Below, in pieces: positions 1 to 9,775 of a DNA stretch of 64,000 nt (position 1 is its first letter; each line of letters starts with the position of its first letter). Origin of the DNA: Bostrychus sinensis (lineage: Eukaryota; Chordata; Actinopteri; Gobiiformes; Eleotridae); contig CM036243.1 in NCBI GenBank assembly GCA_020698575.1, positions 30,825,403 to 30,889,402 of the forward strand, written 5' to 3'. Below the pieces are notes generated by a model, which had not been told where the DNA came from, searched no databases, and was given only the letters and a program-made list of their open reading frames with translations. The translations under genes and the position numbers were made by a program.

Positions 1-545
1 CATTTTCTTCAAAAATTGTCCTGTGTTTAGCGCCATCCTTCAGTCCTTCAGTTCTGAGCAGTTTCCCAGTCCCTACCAATGACAAATATCCCCACAGCAG
101 GACACTGCCATCACCAGGCTTCACTTTAGGGAGGGGCACAGTTAGGGGCCAGGTTTGTGCTACACATAGCATCTTTCATTGATGGCTCATTTTATTTGTA
201 TCTGGACAGAGGACCTTCTCGTGTTTGCGGAGTCTTCCATGTGCCTTTTGGCAAACACAAAACATGTTTTGTTATTATTTTCTTCAAGCAATGTCCACTC
301 CTCCACACAGAGCAGCTCTGGAGCGTGTGGTTCAGAGTGGTCCTGGGACAGATACAACAGTCTCTGCTGTGGAGCTCTGCAGCTCTTTCAGGGTCACCTT
401 TGGTCTTATTGTTGCCTCTCTGATGAATGCACTCCTCTCCCTGTTTGTGAGTTTTAGATGGTCCTCTTTAGGCAGGTTTGGTGTGGTTCCTTATCTTTTA
501 CATGTTGTAATGATGAATTAAATTGTGTTTTATGGCATAATGAGA
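1..545 (-). mobile_element. Tc1-like transposon remnant (decayed transposase)
   Basis: Read on the minus strand, this stretch resembles the middle of a Tc1-family transposase. It has a helix-turn-helix-like block (roughly REATIRPKVTLKELQSSTAE, about 340-420), then an AKRHMEDS-like block, then a VLLWGYLSLVGTGKLLRTEG-like block near the left edge. Frameshifts and stops break the reading frame, so it is dead. It lies in a pus10 intron, antisense-coincident with the host gene. The family call rests on remembered Tc1 consensus. Confidence 0.75.
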
Positions 546-617
546 GTTGAATTGCAGTCAGGCCAACCTTATCTTTCTGTGACTTCTGAGGGTGAGTAAC
601 ACTGGCTCTCATTTAAG

Positions 618-1146
618 GGGCTCTTTAAAGGGGCCCTATTATGCAAAATCAACTTTTCTGAGCTTTCTACCATGTTTTAATGTTGTTCCTACATCAAAAA
701 CATACTTGGAGTTGTGTTTTTGTTTCATTCACGCATGTTTGAGTAATCCTCTATTTATTTACGCCGACTTCCTGAAAGGACAGAAACGTCTTGTCTTACC
801 AATGTCTGCCATTTCTACCTGACCACGCCTCTTCCCCCTCATGTCCCAGTCCCGTGCAACTCACACCTCCCCCCACAGAAACCAAACAAACCCACCGTGG
901 ACTGCAGCAGCACATGTTGTGAGGAGTACTGAAGGGGCGTGACAGCAACTGGACAGCGGGGAGGGAGGACTCTTAAAGGGACAGGGCCCTAATCTGAGCT
1001 TTTCTCAGAGTCAAATGATGAGTTTCTTCAAATAGGTTTTTTTCAACATTTATTGCATCTTCTGACCAACAAAACATAAGATGCTGATCTAGAGGTGTCC
1101 TAAATTAATTTAAAAGACAAAAAAAGCATAATACTGGGCTCTTTAA
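618..1146 (+). repeat. Interspersed repeat, 'CCTATTATGC' family, copy 1
   Basis: The copy starts with GGGGCCCTATTATGCAAAAT and ends with AAAAGCATAATACTGGGCTC, so its ends are roughly inverted. An internal block reads CATACTTGGAGTTGTGTTTTT then CGCATGTTTGAGTAATCC. The same blocks recur near 17.8, 21.3, 24.7, 27.1, 32.8, 36.9 and 61.2 kb. No coding capacity is seen. I take it as a non-autonomous fish repeat whose superfamily I cannot assign. Confidence 0.7.
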
Positions 1147-1177
1147 GTTGTTTTTATGTTGTTCTGTAATATAGTCC

Positions 1178-1350
1178 AGCGTTTCTCAAATTTTTCACAC
1201 CAAGTACCAGGTCAGAAAATATGTTTGACTTTCCAGGTATTATCTTGAAAGGACTAAAATGGGCCAACATTGGGACTAAACCAGGTCCCCCCCCCCCCCC
1301 CCCAAGTACCACCAGTAGAAAACTGAGTACCACAGTTTAAGAAACACTGG
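1178..1350. mobile_element. Short hAT-like MITE remnant
   Basis: The ends are CCAGCGTTTCTCAAA and TTTAAGAAACACTGG, an imperfect inverted repeat related to the CAGTGGTTCTCAAA ends seen elsewhere in the window. It contains a poly-C run near 1287-1304. It lies only 14 bp downstream (in pus10 orientation) of the donor at 1363. Confidence 0.45.
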
Positions 1351-1363
1351 TCACAGTCCTTAC

Positions 1364-1428
1364 TTCAAGAATTTCATTTCAGAAATTTTCTCCAGGGCTT
1401 TGACAACGGCCATTCGTGTGAAGACCGA
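1364..1428 (-). CDS. pus10: pus10 coding exon 8 (last in window)
   Basis: It encodes SVFTRMAVVKALEKISEM plus KFL and two bases. The acceptor is TTTTTCAG and the donor is GTAAGG, leaving phase 2. No continuation of the family is found in 1-1350, so the next exon is outside the window. Confidence 0.92.
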
Positions 1429-4400
1429 CTGAAAAAATAGACCAAAAAAAAAAAAAAAAAAAAAAAAGAGCAGAAAATTAGTGACCGTGATAAAGAAGTG
1501 GTGCAAAAAGGCGTAAAACTGTAGTCTATTTATTTTTTACCTCTTTGTTTTTTGTTGGTTTGAAGCAATTGGGACAAGCCGTCGCTCTGTGGACACACAC
1601 AAACAGGGGTCAGGGGCCATTTTGTTTGAAGAATAAGGAAGAATTTAATACTTGATCAAAAGTGAGGTTGCGGGTCCTCAATACTTTGTTGAGTGCTAAA
1701 CCCAAATGTAGAAAATCAATTAAAATTTGTAAAAGGGTAGCACATCTAGGTCACAAAAATAATTTCAGGACAGATACTCACATTAGCCTTCTTTCTTATT
1801 CTGTGTGCACCTGGATGCTCTTGATTGAGTGGCTATATAAGCAAGTCAAAAAGCACATTGTAAATGCTCTGAGGAAGGTTGCTGGCTGAAACGCGTTAGC
1901 GTTTACTTTTCCTGATGTAGCCAGATAATAAAAACAAACTAATGTGAGTATCTCTGTCCTGAAATTATTTTTGTGACCTAGATGTGCTACCCTTTTACAA
2001 ATTTTAATTGAAGAATTTAATACTTTATTAGGTTTAATAGTTACAGAAAATGGCAGTCTTTGTCCGTTTCTGGATGAGTGAACTCTACGCCGACCTCAAA
2101 AGCACTCTGAAAAACAAATGCATACAAATATAAGAAAGATGGTTCCTGTTTTTATCCAAAAATCAAGTCACTAGTAGAAATAAGTGTTGTGTGTACCCTT
2201 GTGAACACAGCAGCGCCCCCTAGCTCTTTGGAGACCAGACTCTGCATGATCCACTTAAACGCTTCCTTCACTTGAATCACATCGTCTTTATCTAAAGTCA
2301 CACTTTTCTCCCTAAAGGAAAGAAATGAAAAGTGAATACTTAAAATTTCATTAAAACAGTTATCAGTAATTATGTGGAGTAACTTTTAAAATAAATTCAA
2401 AGAGTAGCTTTATCACATTACATTTTAAGTTTAACAATGCTTATTTCTGCTTTTTATCAGCTTTCAAAGCAATAGGCTGTACCCAGGCATCAGTTTATGA
2501 TTTAGTCTAATTTAGAGACACTTATTCCTTTTTAGTCCTGGTTTAGGCTCATTTTAGCCCCTTAAAGCAGGATTCATACACTTTATAATCAAGAATTTTC
2601 CATAACTTTTGACTAAAGGTCAAAGATAGGAAAAATAACTCACACATTAAAGTTACACTGTGTAACTTTTCTCCTAAATATGTGGGGCATACTGACTTGT
2701 TTTTGTGATTTTTTGAGCAATTATAAGGCCTGAGGCGTGATCTGTTGCTCCGAGCGGGGCTTCTGTACTGAGAAATCGCCCTCGCAACTTGGCCGGGAGC
2801 GCTCCGCTGTTCAGGAAAAGTCATGTGACAGGGAACGAGTTGCTTTACAGCATTACCCCTTCAGCTCTTATACCTGAGGCGCAGGTATAACCATGAAGCT
2901 ACTTTTAGCATTGTTATTTTCGCCAGTTCGTCAGGGCCGAAGGACACAAGAAGATGAAGACAATGGCGGACGAGGCAAGAAAAAGAAAATGTGAAAGGGA
3001 CCGCACCAGATCGCAGACAAGAGTCAACATCGGACAGACTTTTGCTCGCTGGCGTCAGATGAGAGACAGAGAAGGCTGCAAATCGGATCACTGTTTTTGC
3101 ATCTTTACTGTTGGGCAGGTAAATTAGCCTCTTTATTTTTTCTTTAGAACGTGCTTTTTCATACAGTTATTAGTTGTTTTTACTGCGACCATTATAGAAG
3201 ATCCAATCTGCGGCCACACAAGTGGTTACAGAAGTTTATACAGTAAATATGAATGCACTCTCTAGTCCCATTGTTAGTTTGACGTAACGCACGCTCGCAC
3301 AGTTTCAGAAGGAGGAGGGGCCCTAGTGTTTACGTTTTGCGACAGTGCAGTGGCACCTGTGGCCTCTAGAGGCGCAAGACCGGGAATCTTACACAGTGTA
3401 ACTTTAATAATTAGTATTCAAAATGCCCAATGTTTGAAACATACTTTTTCTGCAATTTAATTTATAAAAATTGGAAATTAGTTATTTGGAAAAAAAAAAA
3501 AAAAAAAAAAAACTGTTGGGTTTCGACAGATATCTATTATTATTTATTATTTTATTATTTACAGACTTAAAACCTACACACCAGTGATTAAAAGATAATT
3601 ATGCTTGGTAAGTTGGTTCAGAACATTTTTTTTTTTTTAAGTAAATAAAGATATAAAGAAATAAACTATCCTGTTTTAAAGCATTACCAAAACCAAAAGT
3701 TATTAAGTTCAAATATTCTGACAAAAATTAAATAAAGGTCACTTTTCCTGCAGTGAGAACATGGCCAAGAAGACAGCATTTCTAGTTTTCTTTCTCTGGC
3801 AGCTCACTTTGAGCTTGACACGAACAAAAATAACATCCTCAGTGCAGAGACAGAGATCTGTGCTTTAGCGAACGCTTTTAACAAAGTTGGTATAAAGACT
3901 AAAGACTGTATGAACTCTGTTAAAGATACTACTTGGAGAGTTTTCTGAGGTGGTACTTGGAGTGAAAAGTTTGAGAATCACTGGTATAAAGAGCTATGTT
4001 TGAGTTGTAAAGTTCACCCACCTTAATTCAGCCTTTACATGAAGCCAACACGAATGCTGCGAGACAACAAACAGATGAGTGGACTTTTTCTCGACAATTT
4101 AAGTTTTATAATAAAGAAATAAATGAAAAAAAAGCGCTACCTCTCGGACACACAGCTGAGCGGGAAGAGAAACGGACAAAACCAACGAGTCAAATTCATA
4201 ATTTTCCGCTTTCACTGCTTCTGCCACCTGTGAAAATCAAACAGACACAAGTTTACTGCTGCCTCTGAAAAAATACAGAAAAATAAGACACACAACAATC
4301 TTCAAACCTTTGAGGCCAGAGTTCGGTCGCAGTGCTCTTGTAAGATCCCTAAACACAGAGCACAGACTGGTGTCGCCTCGTCTCTCACTGGGGCAGTATC

Positions 4401-6070
4401 TTCTGGTTTGAAGCGTTTTGTGGGCGGGGCTTCAGCTGCTTCCTCCTCAGCCTCGGCGTCTGATTGGTTCTTGTTCTCTGTGGCTTTTTCTGCTGAGTTT
4501 TCTCCATCACCAATAAACGCTCTGAGCTCCTGAAGTATTTCCTGAAAATATTGTAGACAAATCAAAGATGACGTGATGTTTATAAGTTTACTAAAAATGT
4601 CTGACCAATCTCAGTCTTTCATTAACTTATTATAATGAAAACTAACTTAACTTATTGTATTAATTATTCTATAACAACTTTCTTTTTTTTTTTTCATTTG
4701 GTTACATGAACCACTACATTTAAAAAGTAACCACATCTAAACAAAGGGATAAAACAGGGATTAACACAGAAAAATGCATTTATAAATAAGGAGATAACCA
4801 GGGAATAAACCAGGCCCAAACCAGAACTAACCCAGGGCTGACCCAGGGCTAAACAGTGGTCTACACCAGTGGTTCCCTTTTTGGTCTTTTATACTCCCAG
4901 GGCCTGGATTAGTCCTGGTTTGGGCCTGGTTTGGACTCAGTTTACTCCTGGTTTAGTTCTGGTTTGGACACGGCTTAGTCCTGGTTTAACCCTGGTTTAA
5001 TCTTAGTTTAGTTCTGGTTTGCCCTGGTTTAAGCTTAGTTTATTTCTGGTTTAGACCTAATTTATTCCTGATTTAGTTCTGGTTTTAGACCTGGTTTAGT
5101 ACAAGTTTATTTTGTACTTCTTTAATATTGCATTTTTCTGTTAATCTGTTGTATCCCTCACCACAGTCCTGGTTTAGCCCAGACATAGATTCACTTTAGT
5201 CTTTTTCAGATAAATATTTTCTAAGAGGGTACTATAAATAACTCCATGTACCCTGTTGCAATGTGCTCCCGTACCCTTGGGGGTCCCTGTACCCCTGGTT
5301 GGGAAACACTGGTCTACACTTAAAACTTAACTTGGTCTGCAAAAACTCTTGAGTACCACCAGAAGAAGATACCACAGTTTGAGACCCAATGCTTTATACC
5401 ACTGACAGTTTTTTATTTTATATTGTTATGTACGGCACTTTGGTCCGATGAAGTGTTTTTTTTTTTAATGTGCTTAATACAGAAACTTGACTTGACTATA
5501 TCCATGTGGCTTTATGATCAGTATTTTATTAAAGGCACATCAACAAATCGTGAAAAAGTGAAATATAAGTTCAAAAAGTAACATAATTATAAAGCCCTAC
5601 ATCAAAATTAGAATATTATGGAAAAGTAAAAGGCATATAAACTCAGTACACACAAAACGAAGTGTGTCAGGTATTTGTTTATTTTAATTTGGGTTATTAT
5701 GCTTTACAGTTAATAAAACCATAAAATTAGAATATACTGTAAATAATATTTGATAGAATCATTATAATCATTACATTTACAAAATGCCTTTTCTACCATC
5801 ATCTAATTCACCGAAGCAGGGCTGTAAACTTTGAAATTAACCCCTGAAACACATAAATGGACTTTACTAAATCCTTGATATGTGGACACAGTCTAAACTA
5901 ATCAGAAACCTGGTGACTGCTCATGTGCCGCTGAACCCCGTTACCTGAGGCGGTCTCCTGTAAACCGACTGGACGCTGACGCAGCAGAACCGCAGTACAC
6001 AGCGCGGACAGCAGCCGGACGAGAGCAGCTTCTGAACCAGGGCTTTGTCTGAGTCTTTCAACGGCAACAT
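1364..6070 (-). CDS. pus10: pus10, tRNA pseudouridine synthase Pus10 (5' half; 3' half beyond left edge)
   Basis: Pus10 makes pseudouridine 54 and 55 in the T-loop of some tRNAs and also has a role in microRNA processing. Eight minus-strand coding exons can be placed: 6070-5945, 4541-4308, 4227-4141, 4056-4022, 2311-2197, 2106-2045, 1586-1541 and 1428-1364. Phases agree throughout and give residues 1 to about 256 of a protein that is about 529 aa in human. The zinc pairs characteristic of the family are present: Cys21/Cys24 (CPRC) and Cys102/Cys105 (CALC). Other family matches are FKWIMQSL, EFTHPETDKDCHFL and SVFTRMAVVKALEK. The last visible donor (GTAAGG at 1363-1358) leaves phase 2. The THUMP-like remainder, the catalytic domain and the catalytic Asp are outside the window. 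The ATG lies 2 nt inside its exon, so a non-coding first exon must lie upstream, to the right. Confidence 0.93.
1541..1586 (-). CDS. pus10: pus10 coding exon 7
   Basis: It encodes (L)ATACPNCFKPTKNKE, a Cys pair (CPNC) matching CPDC of mammalian Pus10. The acceptor is TCCACAG and the donor is GTAAAA. It leaves in phase 0. Confidence 0.9.
1717..2010. mobile_element. MITE with about 70-bp terminal inverted repeats
   Basis: The left arm is 1717-1786, starting CAATTAAAATTTGTAAAAGG. The right arm is 1939-2010, ending CCTTTTACAAATTTTAATTG. They are near-perfect inverted repeats that differ by a CT dinucleotide. The 150-bp core carries GAAACGCGTTAGCG. No transposase is encoded. It lies in the intron between pus10 coding exons 6 and 7. 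Confidence 0.85.
2045..2106 (-). CDS. pus10: pus10 coding exon 6
   Basis: It encodes SAFEVGVEFTHPETDKDCHF and two bases of the next Leu codon. The acceptor is TTTTTCAG and the donor is GTAACT. A MITE ends 34 bp downstream of this donor. Confidence 0.92.
2197..2311 (-). CDS. pus10: pus10 coding exon 5
   Basis: One base completes the split Arg codon, then 38 codons run from EKSVTLDKDD through VKEAFKWIMQ to AAVFTR. The acceptor is TCCTTTAG and the donor is GTACAC. It leaves in phase 0. Confidence 0.9.
2651..3403. mobile_element. Non-autonomous DNA transposon with TTAA target duplication
   Basis: The flanks are TTAA at 2647-2650 and 3404-3407. The perfect 15-bp terminal inverted repeat is AGTTACACTGTGTAA, itself nearly palindromic. 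At 753 bp it has no intact transposase. The TTAA target is typical of piggyBac-like and Kolobok-like elements, but the ends lack the usual CCC of piggyBac, so the superfamily is left open. It sits in the pus10 intron after the microexon. Confidence 0.8.
4022..4056 (-). CDS. pus10: pus10 35-nt microexon
   Basis: CTCGCAG precedes the exon and GTGGGTG follows it. The 35 nt read HSCWLHVKAEL plus two bases, matching the HAAWLLVKQEM segment of mammalian Pus10. It enters in phase 0 and leaves in phase 2, which is exactly what the next exon needs. It is too short for ordinary ORF detection. Confidence 0.88.
4141..4227 (-). CDS. pus10: pus10 coding exon 3
   Basis: It has 29 codons, from VAEAVKAENYEF to PAQLCVRE, matching the family block ending in LSVRE. 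The acceptor is TTTTCACAG and the donor is GTAGCG. Confidence 0.92.
4308..4541 (-). CDS. pus10: pus10 coding exon 2
   Basis: It has 78 codons, phase 0 at both ends. An acidic Glu/Ala linker and a basic PPTKRFK stretch are followed by the second zinc pair, CALC, and LGILQEHC. The acceptor is ATTTTCAG and the donor is GTTTGA. Confidence 0.93.
4867..5311. mobile_element. hAT-like MITE with internal GGTTTAG-type repeats
   Basis: The ends are CAGTGGTTCCC and GGGAAACACTG. They are flanked by a perfect 8-bp duplication GTCTACAC (4859-4866 and 5312-5319), the hallmark of hAT insertion. About 4905-5110 is an imperfect array of 12-bp units of the type CTGGTTTAGTCC. Parts of a sister copy follow to about 5390. 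Confidence 0.88.
5590..5740. mobile_element. Short A/T-rich MITE-like fragment
   Basis: ATCAAAATTAGAATATTATGG near 5600 and ATAAAATTAGAATATACTG near 5722 are short related blocks of a type often seen in fish DNA elements. No clear ends or target duplication were found. Confidence 0.3.
5945..6070 (-). CDS. pus10: pus10 first coding exon
   Basis: This exon encodes residues 1-42, starting MLPLKDSD and holding the first zinc pair, CPRC at 21-24. The acceptor TTTTGCAG ends at 6073, so the exon starts at 6072. The donor GTAACG begins at 5944. Confidence 0.92.
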
Positions 6071-6164
6071 CACTGCAAAATATGATCTATGGCGACAACA
6101 AACACAACAGATATTTTTACTGACCTATAGTGCGTTCACTGTCAGTGGTCTTCACTGAGCAGCG

Positions 6165-6362
6165 TCAAACCCCATCAATACCCTCTCTCACACTAACTTC
6201 ATCTCCTCTTTTACTACATCTTTGTTCTTCCTCTAGGTCTCCAGCTCTAACCTCAGCATCCGATCGACCCATATATTCACTATCCCTCCTCTGTACATGT
6301 CCAAACCATCTCAATCTGACCTCTCTGACTTTACAGCAGTAGTTCCTGACCTTTTTTAGCAT
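6165..6362 (-). pseudogene. LINE ORF2 C-terminal fragment
   Basis: The minus strand encodes VREVRLRWFGHVQRRDSEYMG, the conserved C-terminal block downstream of reverse transcriptase in several fish non-LTR retrotransposons. It is truncated at both ends and lies upstream of the pus10 start codon, presumably in its 5' UTR intron. Confidence 0.65.
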
Positions 6363-6489
6363 AGAAATCTGTGTTTGTTAGTACAAAGACATAATACGTA
6401 CTTTATTGTAATTACTAACTGCATGTTTTTTCTTTTTAAATCAAATTCAATAATCTCCCTTCCTCAAATTCCTTAAATTAAAATTCATT

Positions 6490-6755
6490 CATCTTCTTCG
6501 GCTTATTCCTGTCTGTCCCAGTAACTTTGGGCCTTAGGCGGGGTACACCCTGGACAGAGGCCAGTGAGTCTCAGGGCTAACAGAGACACACACAGACAGA
6601 GAACCATTCACTCTCACATTCATTCACTAGAGGCAATTTAACGTCACCAATTCACCTAACACATGCATGTCTTTGGACGGTGGGACCAAAGACGAATCCA
6701 TGATCTCCTTTCTGGGAGGCGAGAACACTAACCACTCTGCCACCGTGCCCCTTCC
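6490..6755 (-). repeat. tRNA-derived SINE, antisense copy
   Basis: This is the reverse of the SINE at 25545-25945: GGGGTACACCCTGGACAGAGG, then CATTCACTCTCACATTCATTC, then CACATGCATGTCTTTGG, then a degraded tRNA-like head with GGGAGGCGAGAAC. Lower identity than the other copy suggests an older insertion. Confidence 0.75.
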
Positions 6756-8229
6756 TCTAAATCAAAATATTAAGTAAATATAATAAATATAAACTCCTGT
6801 AATGTAACTTATTGTACTATACATTTAATCCTAAACATACATTTAAAAAATAAAAATAAGTAACTGTAAACTGATAATAAATGTACTTAATAATAAATAA
6901 CTTACTTAAATTTACTAATAACACCCTTTTGAAACAAGCTATTAAACAAAAAATATATCATATTCAAATAATCTTTAGCAGTTTTACCTCCTTTTCATCA
7001 GACAATGAGACACATTGAGCTCTGTCTTTCGTGAGTTTCAAAAGTTATATATAAAACATTACAAATATTTTCTTGTGATCTTGTAAATGAATAACACCAC
7101 CAAGTACACCCTGCAATGCGCTCACGTACTCCTGCTATACACTATCTCCAAAAGTCCCACATGAGCTGTCCCTCTGATGGACTCATTCCTAATCTCATCC
7201 ATCCTCGTTCCTCTCGAAGAAATAAACCCCAAAAAAATTTCACTTCTCTTCTTCCTCCAGCTCTGCCTTGTGTGTTTTCCTCCGTGCCACCAATATATCA
7301 TGTGATTACTGTATAAAGCAATGTTTCTTTTTAACTTCTTCTTTAAATTATTTACATATTTTGCTAATTTTGTCCTTTGTTAATAACTAATAAGTGAATC
7401 TAGTGTCAAAATAAGGTGAATGCATTAACTCAAGGCTAACCAAGAAATTATGTTCAGCTCTGATTTTGTTTCGTGGAGACAGTGTTTTCTTTTATACAGC
7501 ATTTTAACCCCGTAACCCTAATAATATAAATAAATTACTTTAAACAAATGTCCTACCAGTCTTTTAGCCACAATTTAACTTCGAGAAGCATATTAAAGCA
7601 ATTAAAATTGACTTTAAATGAGCTAAACTTAATACTATGTTTATGTCAAAGTAATACCTTAAACGAAATGTACGCCTAATCAAATCTACACAAGACTAAC
7701 TTAATTTAAAAGTATAAGATTGAGAAGGTAAAGCAAGATTTGGATTTTAGCATTAGCTCGTACCTTTAGCTTTAGCCGCTTGGTGACTGACTTGACACCG
7801 CTTTCTTGTCCTTTTAGTTGGATATTAATAAGTTTAAAACGTGAAGAGAAATACAAAATTAAACCTGAATGAAATGTGTAGATTTGTTCTTCACCTGCTT
7901 CTCACATGCAGCAGGAAGTGGCTTCTTCTTCGGCTGTTGTTGTTGTTGTGAGTGTTGTACAGGTCCGTGACTGCCACCTTTCGAGAGAGAGACGCTATTA
8001 CATCTAATTTACGCAGTCAAAGTAAAAGTGGAAATACTCATCAAAAGTGTTATTTTAGTAAAACAGTAATGAGTGTAAACTTTAGGCCAACAAAATAATA
8101 AAGTTGTTTTGCAGTTTAAGTCCTAGTGTAATTTAGTGTCACTTTTATTCCAGTTTTAGTCTTGCTTTGGTTGCGGTTAGTTCTGGTTTAGACCCAGTTT
8201 AGTCCTGATTTAGACCTGGTTTAGTCCTA
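6756..8229. other. AT-rich stretch; likely contains pus10 promoter and 5' UTR exon
   Basis: No coding exon is seen. Because the pus10 start codon follows a splice acceptor, a non-coding first exon must lie to its right. The best candidate region is about 7750-7980, which is less AT-rich than its surroundings and holds an ETS-like GCAGGAAGTGGC (antisense AC-TTCC core). I cannot fix the exon or the start site. Mammalian PUS10 is divergent to PEX13; no PEX13 exon is seen here. Confidence 0.25.
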
Positions 8230-8362
8230 GATTCCCTACTTCTACTAGTAGTACTACTACTGCTGCTACTGCTGCTACTACTACTACTACTGCTACTACT
8301 AGTAGTTGTACTACAACTGCTGCTACTGCTACTACTACTTCTTCTACTACTAGTTCTACTAC
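8230..8362. repeat. ACT/TGC trinucleotide tract
   Basis: This is an imperfect TAC/TGC trinucleotide microsatellite of about 130 bp. The poly-Ser reading on the minus strand is a by-product. It follows GGTTTAGTCC-type repeat units at 8150-8230. Confidence 0.9.
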
Positions 8363-8859
8363 TCAGGGGTGTTGTCAGACCTGAAGCTTTGCTGGGGCAC
8401 AGGACCCTTTTACTCGTATTGTTTTTTTTTGTTTTTTTGTTGTTTTTTTTAAAGCATGCGCTACACAATGCACTATTCAGTTTTTCTTCTTGTTTAGACC
8501 CTAACTCTACACTGAAATAAATATTTGGAAAAGTATACATGGTAAATGTAAAATGTTAATTATTTCTTAAATGTGCATTTAGCTGTATTAGTGTTTAGTT
8601 CACTCAACAGTCAGTCTGCATCTGAGAGCTTTCCTTTGTCAGGACAAAACTCATTGATCTCTTTTTCAAAACTCTGCCTTGACCTTTCTGACAGCAGCAG
8701 ACCCCATGTCTCCATGAGGTGAAGGATACCGTTAACCCAGGGCCCACTGCAGGGAGGGGCCCTCAAAAAGCCTAGGATATGCTTGAGAAATATTTATCAA
8801 GTGAACCTGGGGCCCCACCAAGATGGTTTATACAAAGGGCCCAAAGTTTCATGCTACAC

Positions 8860-9015
8860 CTCTGCTGCTACTACTACTACTATTACTACTACTAGTGCTA
8901 TTACTACTACTGCAACTACTACTGCTACTACTACTACTGCTACGACTACTACTACTAGTACTACTACTACTATTACTACTGCAACCACTACTAGTACTAT
9001 ACTACTACCACTACA
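8860..9015. repeat. ACT trinucleotide tract
   Basis: This is an imperfect ACT/GCT microsatellite of about 150 bp. The poly-Thr, poly-Leu and poly-Val reading frames are artefacts of the repeat. Confidence 0.9.
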
Positions 9016-9775
9016 AACCACTGACTTTGCTGCCAAGTAAAAAGTAAAAGTACTGTATACATAGTAAATGTTTTCAGAAAGTGTTTCAGAATGCACGTAT
9101 GTTGATTACTTCAGTAACATTGTAAAAGTTCCTACTTACTTTCCCTCCACTTGAGAGTTTAAATAAAAATGTTCAGCCAAAGATTGTGTGTGCTTTTCCT
9201 CCAGCCGTACTCAGTTTGTTCCTTCTGGTAAGTATAGAAAGTAAAGAAAGGTCTATGGTAAGTTTATATTTTTGAAGTGGTTAGACACCTTCTGAACTAT
9301 GGTTTTACATTAACAGTGGTGAGTAAAATGCAGTACAGTCATAGTTAATGACACGAATATTTGTTTTACAGTAAAGTCATATTTCAGCAGTAGCTACTGT
9401 ATCGTCAGCATAAAATACTTCTTATAAACCTCAAAAACACAGAAGTGAGAGTATAATGAAAAAGGGAGGGTTTTCATTTTGCAACAAATCTACCAGGCTT
9501 CATCAGAAAACAGAAGTCTGAGTGTGATTTCTATGTTTAAGCTGGTCAAAAAGTAGAGAGTGAAAAAGTCATTGCCCTACAAGATTTAGAGACTCATTTT
9601 GATGTCATTTCAGAATTTACATTAAAGTATTTTATTCATAAATTCCATCAAAAATGTCTGTCAGTTTTTGTCTCTCAGTGTCAGCCTCGTGATTAACATG
9701 AATACTGTGTGCTATCTATAACTTGTTCCTGATACTGTTGCCTGGCTGGAGGGCTGTAGTCCACCAAAGAAACAC

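Noticed and set aside
2549..3091. Short minus-strand frames in pus10 intron
   Set aside because: They lie inside the TTAA-flanked transposon and have no conserved domain.
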